Assembly (NCBI GenBank): GCA_009691045.1
Contig: SHWC01000002.1
Location: forward strand, 1 to 64,000
DNA length: 64,000 nucleotides
Direction: 5' to 3'
Source: Alphaproteobacteria bacterium
GTDB taxonomy: Bacteria; Pseudomonadota; Alphaproteobacteria; UBA828
The stretch's first letter is position 1; each line of letters starts with the position of its first letter. A program made the translations under genes and the position numbers. The notes beneath the pieces were generated by a model. The model had not been told where the DNA came from and did no database searches. It saw only the letters and a list, made by a program, of their open reading frames with translations. Positions 32,510-42,963 of this stretch are shown here, one piece after another.

Positions 32510-33964
32510 ATGACCCAGGAGCCGTTGATGGATTCCGCCGCGATTGCCAACGACCTGTTTTTCACCCGGGCGGGGCTGGATCAGCCTCGGCTGAGCGGGC
32601 TTTTGGGTGACGCCTTCAAAGGCGCGGAGGATGGCGAACTCTTCCTCGAATATCGCCAAAGCGAAGCGCTCGCCTTCGACGATGGCCGGCTCAAATCGAC
32701 TAGTTTCGATGTGACCCAAGGTTTTGGCCTGCGCGTTGTGGTCGGGGAAACCACTGGCTATGCCCACGCCTCGGAGGTCAGCGAGAGCGCCGTGAAGCGC
32801 GCGGCGGACGCACTCGGCGCCGTGCGCCAAGGCGCGAGCGGCCAATTGGCGCTCGGCCCCTCGCGCACCAACCGCACGCTTTATTCGCCCGAGAACCCGC
32901 TCGGTGACGTGCCGCTGGCTGAAAAAATCGCGCTCATGGGGGCGATCGATGCCTATGCGCGCGCGAAGGATTCCAAGGTCAGGCAGGTCATGGCCTCGCT
33001 CGCCGGCGAATGGCAGGTGGTGATGATCGAGCGGCCCGATGGCTCGCGCGTTGCCGATGTGCGCCCGCTCGTGCGGCTCAACGTCACGGTCGCGGTCGAG
33101 CGCGATGGGCGCATGGAAACCGGCTCATTCGGCGTCGGCGGGCGCGAAGGCTATCGACGCTGGATCGGGCCCGATGCCTGGCACGCCCAGGTCGACGAGG
33201 CACTGCGTCAGGCCTTGGTCAATCTCGAATCGGTCCCGGCACCGGCGGGCGAAATGACCGTCGTGCTCGGTCCCGGCTGGCCCGGCATTTTGCTGCACGA
33301 GGCGATCGGCCATGGCCTCGAGGGCGATTTCAACCGCAAAAAAACCTCGGCCTTCGCTGGCCTACTCGGCCAACGCGTCGCGGCCGAGGGCGTGACGGTG
33401 GTTGATGACGGCACGATCGCGGGTCGGCGCGGCTCGCTCACGATCGATGACGAGGGCACGCCGAGTGGCCGTACCGTGCTGATCGAGAACGGCATCTTGC
33501 GCGGTTATTTGCAGGACCGCATGAACGCGCGCCTGATGGGCATGGAGCCCACCGGCAATGGAAGGCGCGAGAGCTTCGCGCATCAACCTTTGCCGCGCAT
33601 GACCAACACCTTCATGCTGGCTGGCGACCGCGCGCCGGAAGACATCATCAAGAGCGTCAAGAAGGGGCTTTATGCCGTCAATTTCGGCGGCGGCCAGGTC
33701 GATATCACCTCGGGCAAATTCGTGTTCTCGGCCTCCGAGGCCTACATGATCGAAAACGGCAAACTCGGCGCGCCGGTCAAAGGCGCGAGCCTAATCGGCA
33801 ATGGCCCCGATGTGCTGACGCGTGTCAGCGCGGTTGGCAATGACATGGCGCTCGATCCCGGCATCGGCACCTGCGGCAAGGCGGGCCAGGGCGTGCCGGT
33901 CGGCGTCGGCCTGCCAACGCTCAGGATCGATGGCCTAACAGTTGGCGGCACACAGGCCGCCTAA
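32510..33964 (+). CDS. tldD: Metalloprotease TldD
   Basis: LHEAIGHGLEGDFNRKKTSAFAG (HExxxH), GNGRRESFAHQPLPRMTNTFM, GTCGKAGQGVPVGVGLPTLRIDGLTVGG. Confidence 0.96.
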   Translation: MTQEPLMDSAAIANDLFFTRAGLDQPRLSGLLGDAFKGAEDGELFLEYRQSEALAFDDGRLKSTSFDVTQGFGLRVVVGETTGYAHASEVSESAVKRAADALGAVRQGASGQLALGPSRTNRTLYSPENPLGDVPLAEKIALMGAIDAYARAKDSKVRQVMASLAGEWQVVMIERPDGSRVADVRPLVRLNVTVAVERDGRMETGSFGVGGREGYRRWIGPDAWHAQVDEALRQALVNLESVPAPAGEMTVVLGPGWPGILLHEAIGHGLEGDFNRKKTSAFAGLLGQRVAAEGVTVVDDGTIAGRRGSLTIDDEGTPSGRTVLIENGILRGYLQDRMNARLMGMEPTGNGRRESFAHQPLPRMTNTFMLAGDRAPEDIIKSVKKGLYAVNFGGGQVDITSGKFVFSASEAYMIENGKLGAPVKGASLIGNGPDVLTRVSAVGNDMALDPGIGTCGKAGQGVPVGVGLPTLRIDGLTVGGTQAA

Positions 33965-33967
33965 CGC

Positions 33968-35644
33968 TCAAGACCGTAGCACCTGCCCCGAGGTCGCGCC
34001 GGTCATCGTGCCATTGGCCCAGATCACCGTGCCATTGACGATGGTGTATTCGACGCCGCGCGATTGCATGACCATGCGCTTGGCGCCGTTCGGCAAATCA
34101 TAGCGCCGCTCGCCGCGATGCGCCGAGCCGATCGTCGTCGGATCGAACACCACGATATCGGCCGCGTAACCCGCTTTGAGCCGCCCGCGATCTTTGATCC
34201 CGAACAAATCGGCCGGCTGCGCCGTCAACCGAGACACCGCATGCTCGAGCGACATCACCTGACGCTCGCGCACCCAGGTGCCGAGCAGGAAGGTCGGGTA
34301 GCCGGCATCGCACAGCATGTCCACATGCGCGCCGCCATCGCCGAGGGCGAGCAGAATTTTGGGATCGACCATCAGATTCTTCACCAGCGACATCGTGGTG
34401 TTGAACTGCGCCAGCACGAACTCGATGGCGAGATCGTCCTCCAGCGTGAGATCGAGCAGCGTATCGACGCCATCCTTGCCGCGATTGCGCGCGATTTCAT
34501 CGATGGTGCTGCCTTCATGCTTTTTGAGCGCCGGATTGTGCGCCTCGTGCACGGCGACATTTTTCCAATTGCCGTTAAAGACCTGCGCGCCCTTCAATTC
34601 AGCGCGAAACGCGTTACGGAAATTGGGATCGCGATAAACCGCCTCCTGCGCTTCCTTCGATTTGTCCTGAAACACCCGGCCCCAGCATGGGAAGGCCGCG
34701 AAGGAGAACGGATTGCGCATATTGACTTCGCGCGTCAGCGGCAAAGGCGAGGTTTGCGGCACCGCGCCGCGATTGATCAGATCGCCGAGCTTGGCCAAGG
34801 AATCCTCGCAGGCGTTCGGCAAATCATCGCGCTGGAATAAAGCGAGAAACGTCACCGGTCTTCCGCTCTCATCGATCAACATTTCAAGCAGGTCGCGCTC
34901 CTCGTCGGTCAGCACGGAGACTTTTTTAGTCAACGCAATTTCGATCGCGCCCTTACCGGTTTCCTTCAACACATTGGCATAGGCCTTGAGCTCGTCGTTG
35001 CTGGCGTTGCGACAGGCGAGCGGCCGGCCTTGAAAGCCCATGTGCTGATTGAAGGTGGTGGTCGAAAAACCGAACGCGCCCTCATTGACCGCTTCCTTCA
35101 ACAGCCTCTTGATGCCGGCTGTCTCCGCTTCATTGGCCGCGCGCTCCATCGACGCCTCGCCCATCACATAATGGCGAAACGGCGTGAGCGGCGCCAAGAA
35201 GCCGAGATTGAGCGCCGATGGGCGCCGCGCCGCGGCGTCCATGAATTCGGGAAAACTTTCCCAATCCCAGGTGATGCCCGCATTGAGCACATCGAACGGA
35301 ATGCCTTCGACATTCACAAGGTCGCGCATCGCGATCTCGCGCGCGCCCGGGCGGCAGGGCGCGATGCCGACACCGCAATTGCCCATGACGACCGAGGTCA
35401 CGCCATGCCATGAGGATGGCGAAATCGCGGGGTCCCAGCAAATCTGCGCGTCATAATGCGTATGCGGGTCGATGAAGCCCGGCGCGACCACGCAATCAGC
35501 CGCATCGATCACCGTCGCGGCGCCCTCGCTGATTTTGCCGATCGCGACGATCTTACCGGCCTTGACCGCGACATCGGCACGCCGCGCCGGCGCGCCGGTG
35601 CCATCGATCACGCTTCCATTCTTGATCAGCAGGTCATAGGTCAT
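33968..35644 (-). CDS. N-acyl-D-amino-acid deacylase family amidohydrolase
   Basis: DLLIKNGSVIDGTGAPARRADVAVKAGKIVAIG, APGFIDPHTHYDAQICWDP, LGDGGAHVDMLCDAGYPTFLLG. Confidence 0.88.
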   Translation of the reverse strand: MTYDLLIKNGSVIDGTGAPARRADVAVKAGKIVAIGKISEGAATVIDAADCVVAPGFIDPHTHYDAQICWDPAISPSSWHGVTSVVMGNCGVGIAPCRPGAREIAMRDLVNVEGIPFDVLNAGITWDWESFPEFMDAAARRPSALNLGFLAPLTPFRHYVMGEASMERAANEAETAGIKRLLKEAVNEGAFGFSTTTFNQHMGFQGRPLACRNASNDELKAYANVLKETGKGAIEIALTKKVSVLTDEERDLLEMLIDESGRPVTFLALFQRDDLPNACEDSLAKLGDLINRGAVPQTSPLPLTREVNMRNPFSFAAFPCWGRVFQDKSKEAQEAVYRDPNFRNAFRAELKGAQVFNGNWKNVAVHEAHNPALKKHEGSTIDEIARNRGKDGVDTLLDLTLEDDLAIEFVLAQFNTTMSLVKNLMVDPKILLALGDGGAHVDMLCDAGYPTFLLGTWVRERQVMSLEHAVSRLTAQPADLFGIKDRGRLKAGYAADIVVFDPTTIGSAHRGERRYDLPNGAKRMVMQSRGVEYTIVNGTVIWANGTMTGATSGQVLRS

Positions 35645-35676
35645 CGCGGTTTCCGTTTGTGAATCTGATTACGCCT

Positions 35677-37269
35677 TCAATAGCCGATCGCGCAGCCGTC
35701 CTTGCGTGGGTCCGAGCCGCCGGTCAGCACACCCTGTTTCCAATCGATGCGAATGGCTTGACCGCCGCCATGCGGCAAATCCGCCATGACGATCTTATGG
35801 CCAAGCCGCGCCAAGCCGCCCAACGCTGCCGCCGGCATGCCGCGCTCGCATTCAAGCACATTATCGAAGTGGAAGGCGCGCGGGCTATCGAGTGCCTCCT
35901 GCACGTCCATGCCGTAATCGACCACATTGGTGACGAAATGCGCATGGCCGGTAGCCTGATAGTGGCCTCCCATCACGCCGAACGGCATGAGGCAGCGTTT
36001 GCCCTCGCCCACCATGCCCGGAATGATCGTGTGCATGGGCCGCTTACCGGGCGCGATCGCGTTCGGATGTTTGCGGTCATTGACCACGAACGAGGCCCCG
36101 CGATTTTGCAGCATCACGCCGCTCTTTGGCGTGCACAGCCCGCTGCCGAAATTATGGAAGGTCGAGTTGATGAACGAGATCGCATTGCGCTCGCCATCGA
36201 CGACCGTGAGATAGACCGTGTCCTTATGCGCGGGCAGGCGCACTGGCGGCAAATCGGTCATCGCGCGATCGCGGCTGATGGCGCCACGCAAACCTTCAGC
36301 ATGTGAAGCGCCGAGCAATTGTTTGACCGGCACTTTGACCTGCGTCGGATCAGCGACATAGACATTGCGTTCGCGATAGGCGAGGCGTGTTGCCTCGCCC
36401 TCGAGATGAAACCGCGCCGCGCCATGCGGGTCGAGCCCGGTCAGATCATAGCCCGACAAAATATTCAGCATGATCAGCGCGACGATGCCGTGTCCGTTGG
36501 GCGGGCATTCGTAAACGTCGACACCCCGATAGCGCGTCTTGATCGGCGTCACATAATCCGCGTCATAGGACGCCAGATCGTCGAGTGAGAGCAACCCGCC
36601 GAGTTTCCGCACATAGGAAACAATGTCGTCCGCCACCTCGCCGGTATAAAACGCGTCGCGACCACGCTTGGCTATTTTCTTCAACGTCGCGGCGAGTTCA
36701 GGCTGATGATGGATGGTGCCCGCCGCCGGCGTTTTACCGCCGGGCATGAAAATGCGCCGCGCGTTCGAGCATGGGCTGAGCTTTTCGACATTGCGCGCCC
36801 AATCCGACGCGACGCGCGAATAAACCACATAGCCACGCTCGGCCAGCTTGATCGCCGGCGCCAAAACCTCATTTAAGCTCAGGCGGCCATGGTCTTTGGA
36901 AAGCTTCGCCCAGGCCGCGACGGCGCCCGGCACCGTGACGGCGTGCGGGCTTTGAAAGCCGATGCTCGCAATGCCGCGCTCGATGAAATAGTCGATCTTG
37001 GCCTCTTTGGCCGCTTTGCCGGAGCCATTCAGCGCGATCGGTGGCACCTGCCCCTTCGGCGCATAAAGCGCAAACACATCACCGCCAATTCCGGTCGATT
37101 GTGGCTCGACCACATTCAACACGGCCGCCGCCGCGATGGCGGCATCGACCGCATTGCCGCCGGCCCGCATTATATCGAGCGCGGTGCGGGTCGCTTCGGG
37201 GTGCGAGGTCGCCGCCATACCGGCCTGCCCGTGGATCGGCGAACGGCCGGGCAATTGGAAGTCACGCAT
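35677..37269 (-). CDS. ggt: Gamma-glutamyltransferase family protein
   Basis: ATSHPEATRTALDIMRAGGNAVDAAIAAAAVLNVVEPQSTGIGGDVFAL; central KDTVYLTVVDGERNAISFINSTFHNFGSG. Confidence 0.92.
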   Translation of the reverse strand: MRDFQLPGRSPIHGQAGMAATSHPEATRTALDIMRAGGNAVDAAIAAAAVLNVVEPQSTGIGGDVFALYAPKGQVPPIALNGSGKAAKEAKIDYFIERGIASIGFQSPHAVTVPGAVAAWAKLSKDHGRLSLNEVLAPAIKLAERGYVVYSRVASDWARNVEKLSPCSNARRIFMPGGKTPAAGTIHHQPELAATLKKIAKRGRDAFYTGEVADDIVSYVRKLGGLLSLDDLASYDADYVTPIKTRYRGVDVYECPPNGHGIVALIMLNILSGYDLTGLDPHGAARFHLEGEATRLAYRERNVYVADPTQVKVPVKQLLGASHAEGLRGAISRDRAMTDLPPVRLPAHKDTVYLTVVDGERNAISFINSTFHNFGSGLCTPKSGVMLQNRGASFVVNDRKHPNAIAPGKRPMHTIIPGMVGEGKRCLMPFGVMGGHYQATGHAHFVTNVVDYGMDVQEALDSPRAFHFDNVLECERGMPAAALGGLARLGHKIVMADLPHGGGQAIRIDWKQGVLTGGSDPRKDGCAIGY

Positions 37270-37439
37270 CAATAAGTCTCCCTCTGGTCGCGGGCACACT
37301 ATGCCGAAGCCCGAGGCAACCCGCTACATTGCCGCTCGGTCGGTCTCACTAAAATTTTCGCGGCCCGAAGCAGCCGGGCAAAGCCGCCCGGACGCACGCG
37401 GCAAGGCCCGAAAGGAAATTCTGGAATGAGGCAGGGGGT

Positions 37440-37467
37440 TTGACGCGCCCGGCCCGCCCGTTACACT
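37440..37467 (+). promoter_or_regulatory. Putative promoter upstream of gmd
   Basis: TTGACG (37440-37445), 16-nt spacer, TACACT (37462-37467). Confidence 0.45.
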
Positions 37468-37530
37468 CCGGCCGATGATCGAGCCTCGCAGCACCATCAC
37501 CGCACACCCATTCGTGGGCCGACCTCCGCA

Positions 37531-38595
37531 ATGAGTCGGAAAGTCGCGCTGATTACAGGCGTTACCGGACAGGACGGCGCCTATCTCGCCGCCTTTCTGC
37601 TGAGAAAAGGCTATTTGGTGCATGGCATCAAGCGGCGTTCATCGTCGTTCAACACCGCGCGCATTGACGACCTCTACCGCGACCCACATGTGGGTGACGT
37701 GGCGTTTCGCCTCCATTATGGCGACATGACCGACGCGACCAATTTAATCCGGCTCTTGCAGGAAACGCAGCCCGACGAGATTTACAATCTCGCGGCGCAA
37801 AGCCATGTGCAGGTCAGTTTCGAGACGCCGGAATACACGGCCAATGCCGACGGGCTCGGCACGCTGCGCCTGCTCGAAGCCATGCGCATTCTGGGTCTGA
37901 AAGAGAAGGCACGCTTTTATCAAGCCTCGACCTCGGAGCTTTACGGCAATTCGGGCGTGCAACCGCAAAACGAAAACACGCCCTTCCGCCCGCGCAGCCC
38001 CTATGCCGCGGCCAAGCTCTACGCCTATTGGATCACCGTGAACTATCGCGAGGCCTATGGATTCCACGCCTCGAACGGCATTCTGTTCAACCATGAAAGC
38101 CCGATGCGCGGCGAAACCTTCGTGACCCGCAAGGTGACGCGCGCAGTCGCCGCGATCGAGCTCGGCCTGCAAGATAAACTCTGGCTCGGCAATCTCGATG
38201 CCAAGCGCGATTGGGGTCATGCGCGCGATTATGTCGAAGGCATGTGGCTGATGCTTCAGCAGCCGACACCCGACGATTATGTGTTGGCGAGCGGCGAGAG
38301 CCATAGCGTGCGCGAGTTTGTCGACGCGGCGTTCGCCGAAATCGGCCGCACCATCGAGTGGCGGGGCGCGGGCCAAAGCGAAAAGGGCATCGACGCCAAG
38401 ACCGGCGCCGTGCTGATCGAAATCGATGCGCGCTATTTTCGCCCGACCGAGGTTGATTTCCTTGAAGGCGATGCGACCAAGGCTCACAAACAACTTGGTT
38501 GGCGTCACCGCACCGGCTTTCGCGCGCTGGTGAAGGAGATGGTCGACGCCGATCTCAAGACCATGAAGGCCGAGCGGCGCCCCAATCGTGAGTGA
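37531..38595 (+). CDS. gmd: GDP-mannose 4,6-dehydratase
   Basis: [79 protein letters not shown]. Confidence 0.96.
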   Translation: MSRKVALITGVTGQDGAYLAAFLLRKGYLVHGIKRRSSSFNTARIDDLYRDPHVGDVAFRLHYGDMTDATNLIRLLQETQPDEIYNLAAQSHVQVSFETPEYTANADGLGTLRLLEAMRILGLKEKARFYQASTSELYGNSGVQPQNENTPFRPRSPYAAAKLYAYWITVNYREAYGFHASNGILFNHESPMRGETFVTRKVTRAVAAIELGLQDKLWLGNLDAKRDWGHARDYVEGMWLMLQQPTPDDYVLASGESHSVREFVDAAFAEIGRTIEWRGAGQSEKGIDAKTGAVLIEIDARYFRPTEVDFLEGDATKAHKQLGWRHRTGFRALVKEMVDADLKTMKAERRPNRE

Positions 38596-39556
38596 CGCGC
38601 CGATCATCTATACGCTCGAAGGCAAACGCGTTTGGGTTGCCGGCCATCGCGGTTTGGTTGGCGCGGCAGTGGTCCGCCGGCTTAACCGCGAGCGCTGCAC
38701 ATTGTTGACGGTCGATCGCGCCACGCTCGATCTCAAGCGCCAAGCAGCCGTCGAAGCCTGGCTCAAAGACGCCCGGCCCCAGGCGATCATCCTGGCGGCC
38801 GCGACTGTCGGCGGCATCGCCTCGAACGATGCGCGCCCCGCCGAATTCCTTTACGACAATCTGATGATCCAGGCGAATGTGATCGAGGCGGCGCGCCAGT
38901 CCGACGTCGAGAAAGTGTTGGTGCTCGGCTCGACCTGCATCTATCCGAAATTCGCGCCGCAGCCGATCGCGGAAGAAGATTTGCTGACCGGCCCGCTTGA
39001 GCCGACCAATGAGTGGTACGCGCTGGCCAAGATCGCCGGCGTCAAACTGGCCGAGGCCTATCGCCGCCAATATGGCTTCGATGTGATCTCGGCCATGCCG
39101 ACCAATCTCTATGGCCCGGGCGATTTTTTTGCGCCCGAGGCAAGCCATGTCATTCCCGCGCTGATCGGCAAGATCCACGCCGCTAAAGCGCGCGGCGAAG
39201 CCAGCGTCGAAATCTGGGGCACCGGCCGGCCGAAGCGTGAATTCCTCCATTGCGATGATGCGGCCGACGCATTGGTCTTTTTGATGACGCGCTATTCGGA
39301 TTATTCGACGATCAATGTCGGCACCGGCGAAGATCTGTCGATTCGCGAGCTCGCCACCTTAATTGCCGAGATTGTTGACTATAGCGGGGGGTTCCATTTC
39401 AACACTCAACGGCCGGATGGCACGCCGCGCAAATTGACCGCCGGCAAAAAACTTGCCGCGCTCGGCTGGAAGGCGCGCACCAATCTTCGCGATGGTCTCG
39501 CCGCGACCTATCAGTGGTATCGCGCGGCGCTCGCCGATGGCCGCGTGCGTGCTTGA
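38588..39556 (+). CDS. fcl: GDP-L-fucose synthase
   Basis: [78 protein letters not shown]. Confidence 0.95.
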   Translation: MSDAPIIYTLEGKRVWVAGHRGLVGAAVVRRLNRERCTLLTVDRATLDLKRQAAVEAWLKDARPQAIILAAATVGGIASNDARPAEFLYDNLMIQANVIEAARQSDVEKVLVLGSTCIYPKFAPQPIAEEDLLTGPLEPTNEWYALAKIAGVKLAEAYRRQYGFDVISAMPTNLYGPGDFFAPEASHVIPALIGKIHAAKARGEASVEIWGTGRPKREFLHCDDAADALVFLMTRYSDYSTINVGTGEDLSIRELATLIAEIVDYSGGFHFNTQRPDGTPRKLTAGKKLAALGWKARTNLRDGLAATYQWYRAALADGRVRA

Positions 39557-39655
39557 TATCGAAATACGAATGCGCACGCATCGCCCAACACCGAACCTTC
39601 CGCGCGAGAACCGGAAATCGCCCGCGTATGAGGCATATCGGCCCGAGTTCGACTT

Positions 39656-39699
39656 CCCTCTCCGCCCTAGGGGGCGGAGAGGGTCAGGGAGAGGTGGGG
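39656..39699. repeat. REP-like palindrome
   Basis: ccctctccgccctagggggcggagaggg followed by tcagggagaggtgggg. Confidence 0.7.
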
Positions 39700-39746
39700 G
39701 TTTGCCAAGGCCTGCCCTCATGACTCGCAGAATGTCGACCATCGAT

Positions 39747-39805
39747 CCCCACCTCACCCGGCGCGCAGAGGCCCGCCACCCTCTCCGCCCCGCTGGCGGA
39801 GAGGG
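39747..39805. repeat. REP-like palindrome, inverted partner of 39656 element
   Basis: ccccacctcaccc...ccctctccgccccgctggcggagaggg. Confidence 0.7.
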
Positions 39806-39830
39806 AAGCACGGCCGGAGACTAGGTCGAC

Positions 39831-40448
39831 ATGACCCAGCCCTTCCCCCTCGATCAATCGGGCCAATGGTGCGAGCTGCTGCGACCACGCGCCGGCGCAC
39901 CACGGCCTGCGATCTTTCTCGATCGCGATGGCACGCTGATCGAGCTTGTCGAATATTTATCCGCGCCCGAGAAAGTTCGTTTGATCGAACCGGCAGTGGC
40001 GCTCATCCGCGCGGCCAATGCGCGCGATTGGCCCGTGGTGGTCATTACCAACCAATCGGGCATCGGACGCGGCCTTTATGGTTGGAACGATTTCGCCGCC
40101 GTGCAGACCCGCTTGCTCACGCTTCTCGAAGCGGCTAATTGCGTGCTCGATGCCGTCATGGCCTGCCCGGCTTTGCCCGATTCGAACGCGCCGTGCCGCA
40201 AACCTAATCCCGGCATGTTGCTTAGTGCGGCGCGGCTCCTGCCGATCGATCTCGCCTCAAGCTGGATCGCGGGTGATTCGGCGATCGATCTCGACGCCGG
40301 CAAGCGCGCCGACCTTCGCCACGGTTGGTTGGCGCCAACCGGTTATGGCCCGCGCGATGTTGATGACGCCCGCGCCCTTGTTGGCTCAGGCTTCGAGGCC
40401 GTCCTGTTGGAGCCGCTCTCGGGTCTGGCCGCGCGCCTCACGGGCTAA
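39831..40448 (+). CDS. HAD-IIIA family phosphatase (GmhB/HisB-N-like)
   Basis: AIFLDRDGTLIELVEYLSAPEKVRLIEPAVALIRAAN, VVVITNQSGIGRGLY, CRKPNPGMLLSAA, WIAGDSAIDLDAGKRA. Confidence 0.85.
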   Translation: MTQPFPLDQSGQWCELLRPRAGAPRPAIFLDRDGTLIELVEYLSAPEKVRLIEPAVALIRAANARDWPVVVITNQSGIGRGLYGWNDFAAVQTRLLTLLEAANCVLDAVMACPALPDSNAPCRKPNPGMLLSAARLLPIDLASSWIAGDSAIDLDAGKRADLRHGWLAPTGYGPRDVDDARALVGSGFEAVLLEPLSGLAARLTG

Positions 40449-40921
40449 CCGACCTCGTCGAACAGAAAGCGCAGCCGGTTGGCCGCGATCCGGCCGAAAC
40501 GCACCGATTGACGCCGGCGCAACCCGGCGGCCATGGGAACGAGCGGCGCCTCACGCGTGAGCACCGCGCCGAAGCGGTCGGCGATGATGAGGCCGGTGTG
40601 GGGCGGCAAAACCTCACGCGGAAAATCGTCCCCGACCGCGAAATAGAACCGATCGCAATGCGCCACATAATCCGGCCATTTGAGATCGGCGCGAAAATCG
40701 GCGAGACCGGATTTGATTTCAACGATGATGAAACGGCCTTTGGCGCTCATCGCCATGACATCCGCCCGCCGGCCAACACCAAGCGGCGCCTCGCAAAGCG
40801 GTGTGTAGCCCATCGCATCCAACAGCCGGCAAACGCCACGGGCAAGGCCAGCCGCCGCCTCGCCCGGCGCGAAGGCGCGGCTGAGATCGAGAGCCAAGGC
40901 TTGGCGGTCATCGGCGGCCAT
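40445..40921 (-). CDS. MmcB family DNA repair protein (PD-(D/E)XK-like)
   Basis: VCRLLDAMGYTPLCEAPLGVGRRADVMAMSAKGRFIIVEIKSGLADFRADLKWPDYVAHCDRFYFAVG. ATG is the minus-strand codon 40919-40921. Confidence 0.85.
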   Translation of the reverse strand: MAADDRQALALDLSRAFAPGEAAAGLARGVCRLLDAMGYTPLCEAPLGVGRRADVMAMSAKGRFIIVEIKSGLADFRADLKWPDYVAHCDRFYFAVGDDFPREVLPPHTGLIIADRFGAVLTREAPLVPMAAGLRRRQSVRFGRIAANRLRFLFDEVG

Positions 40922-41080
40922 GGCCCGATGTTCTGGAAAAGTTCTTGGCTCGTCAATGCTTTGGTGGATGTGTGCCCGGCGCAGCCCAGCCCGGCGACGT
41001 CGGTTAAGGCTTTGCTTAACGCTCTTCGGGCCTACTCCGGCTGTGAAAAACCCCGTTCTAGCCGGGCCGGCCCTACGCCC

Positions 41081-42361
41081 ATGACCGTCACCTGGACCGC
41101 CTTCAACCCTGCCGTACGCGTGGAGATCGATCTCCACGATTGTGCGATGCGGCTTGCCCGCCTGAATGACAAACATCAGCGCACGGCGATCCATCTGCAT
41201 CTCTCGAAATTGCAGCCGAGCCGGCGCCAAGAACACCATAAGCGCCTGGCGACCGCCGTGTTCGATTCGCTCCTAATGCGTTTTAAATGTCGGCTGTTCC
41301 GCCTCGGCAGCGGCAATTTGGTGTTAGTCACAAAAAACACGCCGCAACCCGAAATCGACGCCCCGCTTACCACGCTCCGCGCCATGTTTGCCGACGACCC
41401 GCTGATCTACCACGACGCAACGGGCGGCGAAGGCTTCGCCACCACCTACAACGTCAGCGCCAATTCGCCAGCGTTTCTGACTCACTGCGAAGCGCTTCTG
41501 ACCGAAGCCGAAACACGCACGCGCGGCCTGCCGTCATCGGTTCATGCACCCCTGATCAAACAAGACACCCGCGCGCTCGATATGCAGGGCTTGGCGCTGC
41601 TCGATGCCGCGCTCGCCACCACGTCGATCGCGCCATTCCTCCGTCAACAAGAAGTCGCCCTGATTTCGGCCGGCAGCGAGGTTGAAACCGTCTTTACCGA
41701 ACTCTACGTCTCGATTCCCGATCTTCAGCGCGCCCTCGCACCCAATGCCGATCTCGAGACCGATCCATGGATTTTGCTCGGCCTGATGCGCTCACTCGAC
41801 CGACGGGTGCTGGCCTATTTGAACAGCGCCGAGGCGGCGCCATTGCCGCGTCCCGTCAGTATCAACCTTTGTCTATCGGGCCTCGGCAATGAGACGATTG
41901 ATGCGCTCATGCGCTTGCAGAGCCGCTATCGCGATTGGCGCACGATCATCGAAACGCCGCATCTCGAACCCTATGTCGATCTGGGCGGCTTCATGCAAAA
42001 GGCCACGCGCCTGCGCGAAATGGGCTTTCGGGTATGCCTGGATGGCTTTTGCCACAACACCTTGCCGCTGGTCGATCGCGAGCGGCTGAACGTCGATTTC
42101 CTGAAAATCCGCTGGAGCGCGGCACTCGAACGCGAAGGCATCGCGGCACCGCTTGAACGGCTGGCCGGCGCGGTCAAGCGAGCCGGCGCAGATCGTGTCG
42201 TGCTCTGCCGCTGCGATACGCCAGGCGCGCTCGCCTGGGGCCGCTCGATCGGCATCAAGATTTTTCAGGGTCGTTTCATCGACTTCTTGCATCACGGCGC
42301 GGCGGATCCACGCGAGAGCGAAACCACACCCACGCACAGCAGAAAAATCCAGACGTTCTGA
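41081..42361 (+). CDS. EAL-domain-like protein, probably catalytically degenerate
   Basis: INLCLSGLGNETIDAL, IIETPHLEPYVDLGGF, GFRVCLDGFCHNTLPLVDRERLNVDFLKIRW, SIGIKIFQGRFID align by eye with EAL motifs, but DDFG and AEGVE equivalents are altered. The upstream part of the track ORF is the shadow of mmcB. Confidence 0.65.
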   Translation: MTVTWTAFNPAVRVEIDLHDCAMRLARLNDKHQRTAIHLHLSKLQPSRRQEHHKRLATAVFDSLLMRFKCRLFRLGSGNLVLVTKNTPQPEIDAPLTTLRAMFADDPLIYHDATGGEGFATTYNVSANSPAFLTHCEALLTEAETRTRGLPSSVHAPLIKQDTRALDMQGLALLDAALATTSIAPFLRQQEVALISAGSEVETVFTELYVSIPDLQRALAPNADLETDPWILLGLMRSLDRRVLAYLNSAEAAPLPRPVSINLCLSGLGNETIDALMRLQSRYRDWRTIIETPHLEPYVDLGGFMQKATRLREMGFRVCLDGFCHNTLPLVDRERLNVDFLKIRWSAALEREGIAAPLERLAGAVKRAGADRVVLCRCDTPGALAWGRSIGIKIFQGRFIDFLHHGAADPRESETTPTHSRKIQTF

Positions 42362-42368
42362 CGCACGC

Positions 42369-42956
42369 TCATTCGTGCGGCGAGTGCTTGCTCAAGATTC
42401 GCTGTAGCGTCCGCCGATGCATGTTGAGCCGTCGGGCCGTTTCCGAAACATTGCGATCGCATTGCTCGAACACGCGCTGGATGTGTTCCCAGCGCACGCG
42501 ATCGGCTGACATCGGGTGATCCGGCGGCGCCGGCAATTTGGTGCCGACCGCATTCAGCGCGCGGTCGATATCATCGGCATCGGCGGGTTTGGCGAGATAA
42601 TCGATCGCACCGACCTTTACCGCGGCGACCGCCGTCGCGATATTGCCATAGCCGGTTAGCATGACAATTCGCATATCGGCGCGAACGCCGTGCAATTCAC
42701 GCACAACCTCGAGTCCATTGCCGCCCGGCATGCGCAGATCGACCACCGCAAAAGCCGGCTTTAATTGCCGGGCGAGCGCCACGCCGCTTGCCACATCGGC
42801 TGCCGTCGAAACTCTATAGCCGCGCCGCTGCATGGCGGTTGCCAGGCGCTGGCGCAGCGTATCGTCATCATCGACGATCAACAGCGTGCGGGCCTCATTG
42901 CCGACCTTGATTTGCTCCACCGCACGATCCACCGTCACACCGCCTTGTAGGTTCAT
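42369..42956 (-). CDS. regA: RegA/ActR/PrrA-type response regulator
   Basis: TLLIVDDDDTLRQRLATAMQRRGY, VVDLRMPGGNGLEVVREL, Fis-type HTH ERNVSETARRLNMHRRTLQRILSKHSP-like C-terminus. Confidence 0.92.
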   Translation of the reverse strand: MNLQGGVTVDRAVEQIKVGNEARTLLIVDDDDTLRQRLATAMQRRGYRVSTAADVASGVALARQLKPAFAVVDLRMPGGNGLEVVRELHGVRADMRIVMLTGYGNIATAVAAVKVGAIDYLAKPADADDIDRALNAVGTKLPAPPDHPMSADRVRWEHIQRVFEQCDRNVSETARRLNMHRRTLQRILSKHSPHE

Positions 42957-42963
42957 GGTCCTA

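Noticed and set aside
40508-41080. N-terminal extension of the EAL-like ORF
   Set aside because: This stretch is antisense to mmcB; the ATG at 41081 gives a sensible start.
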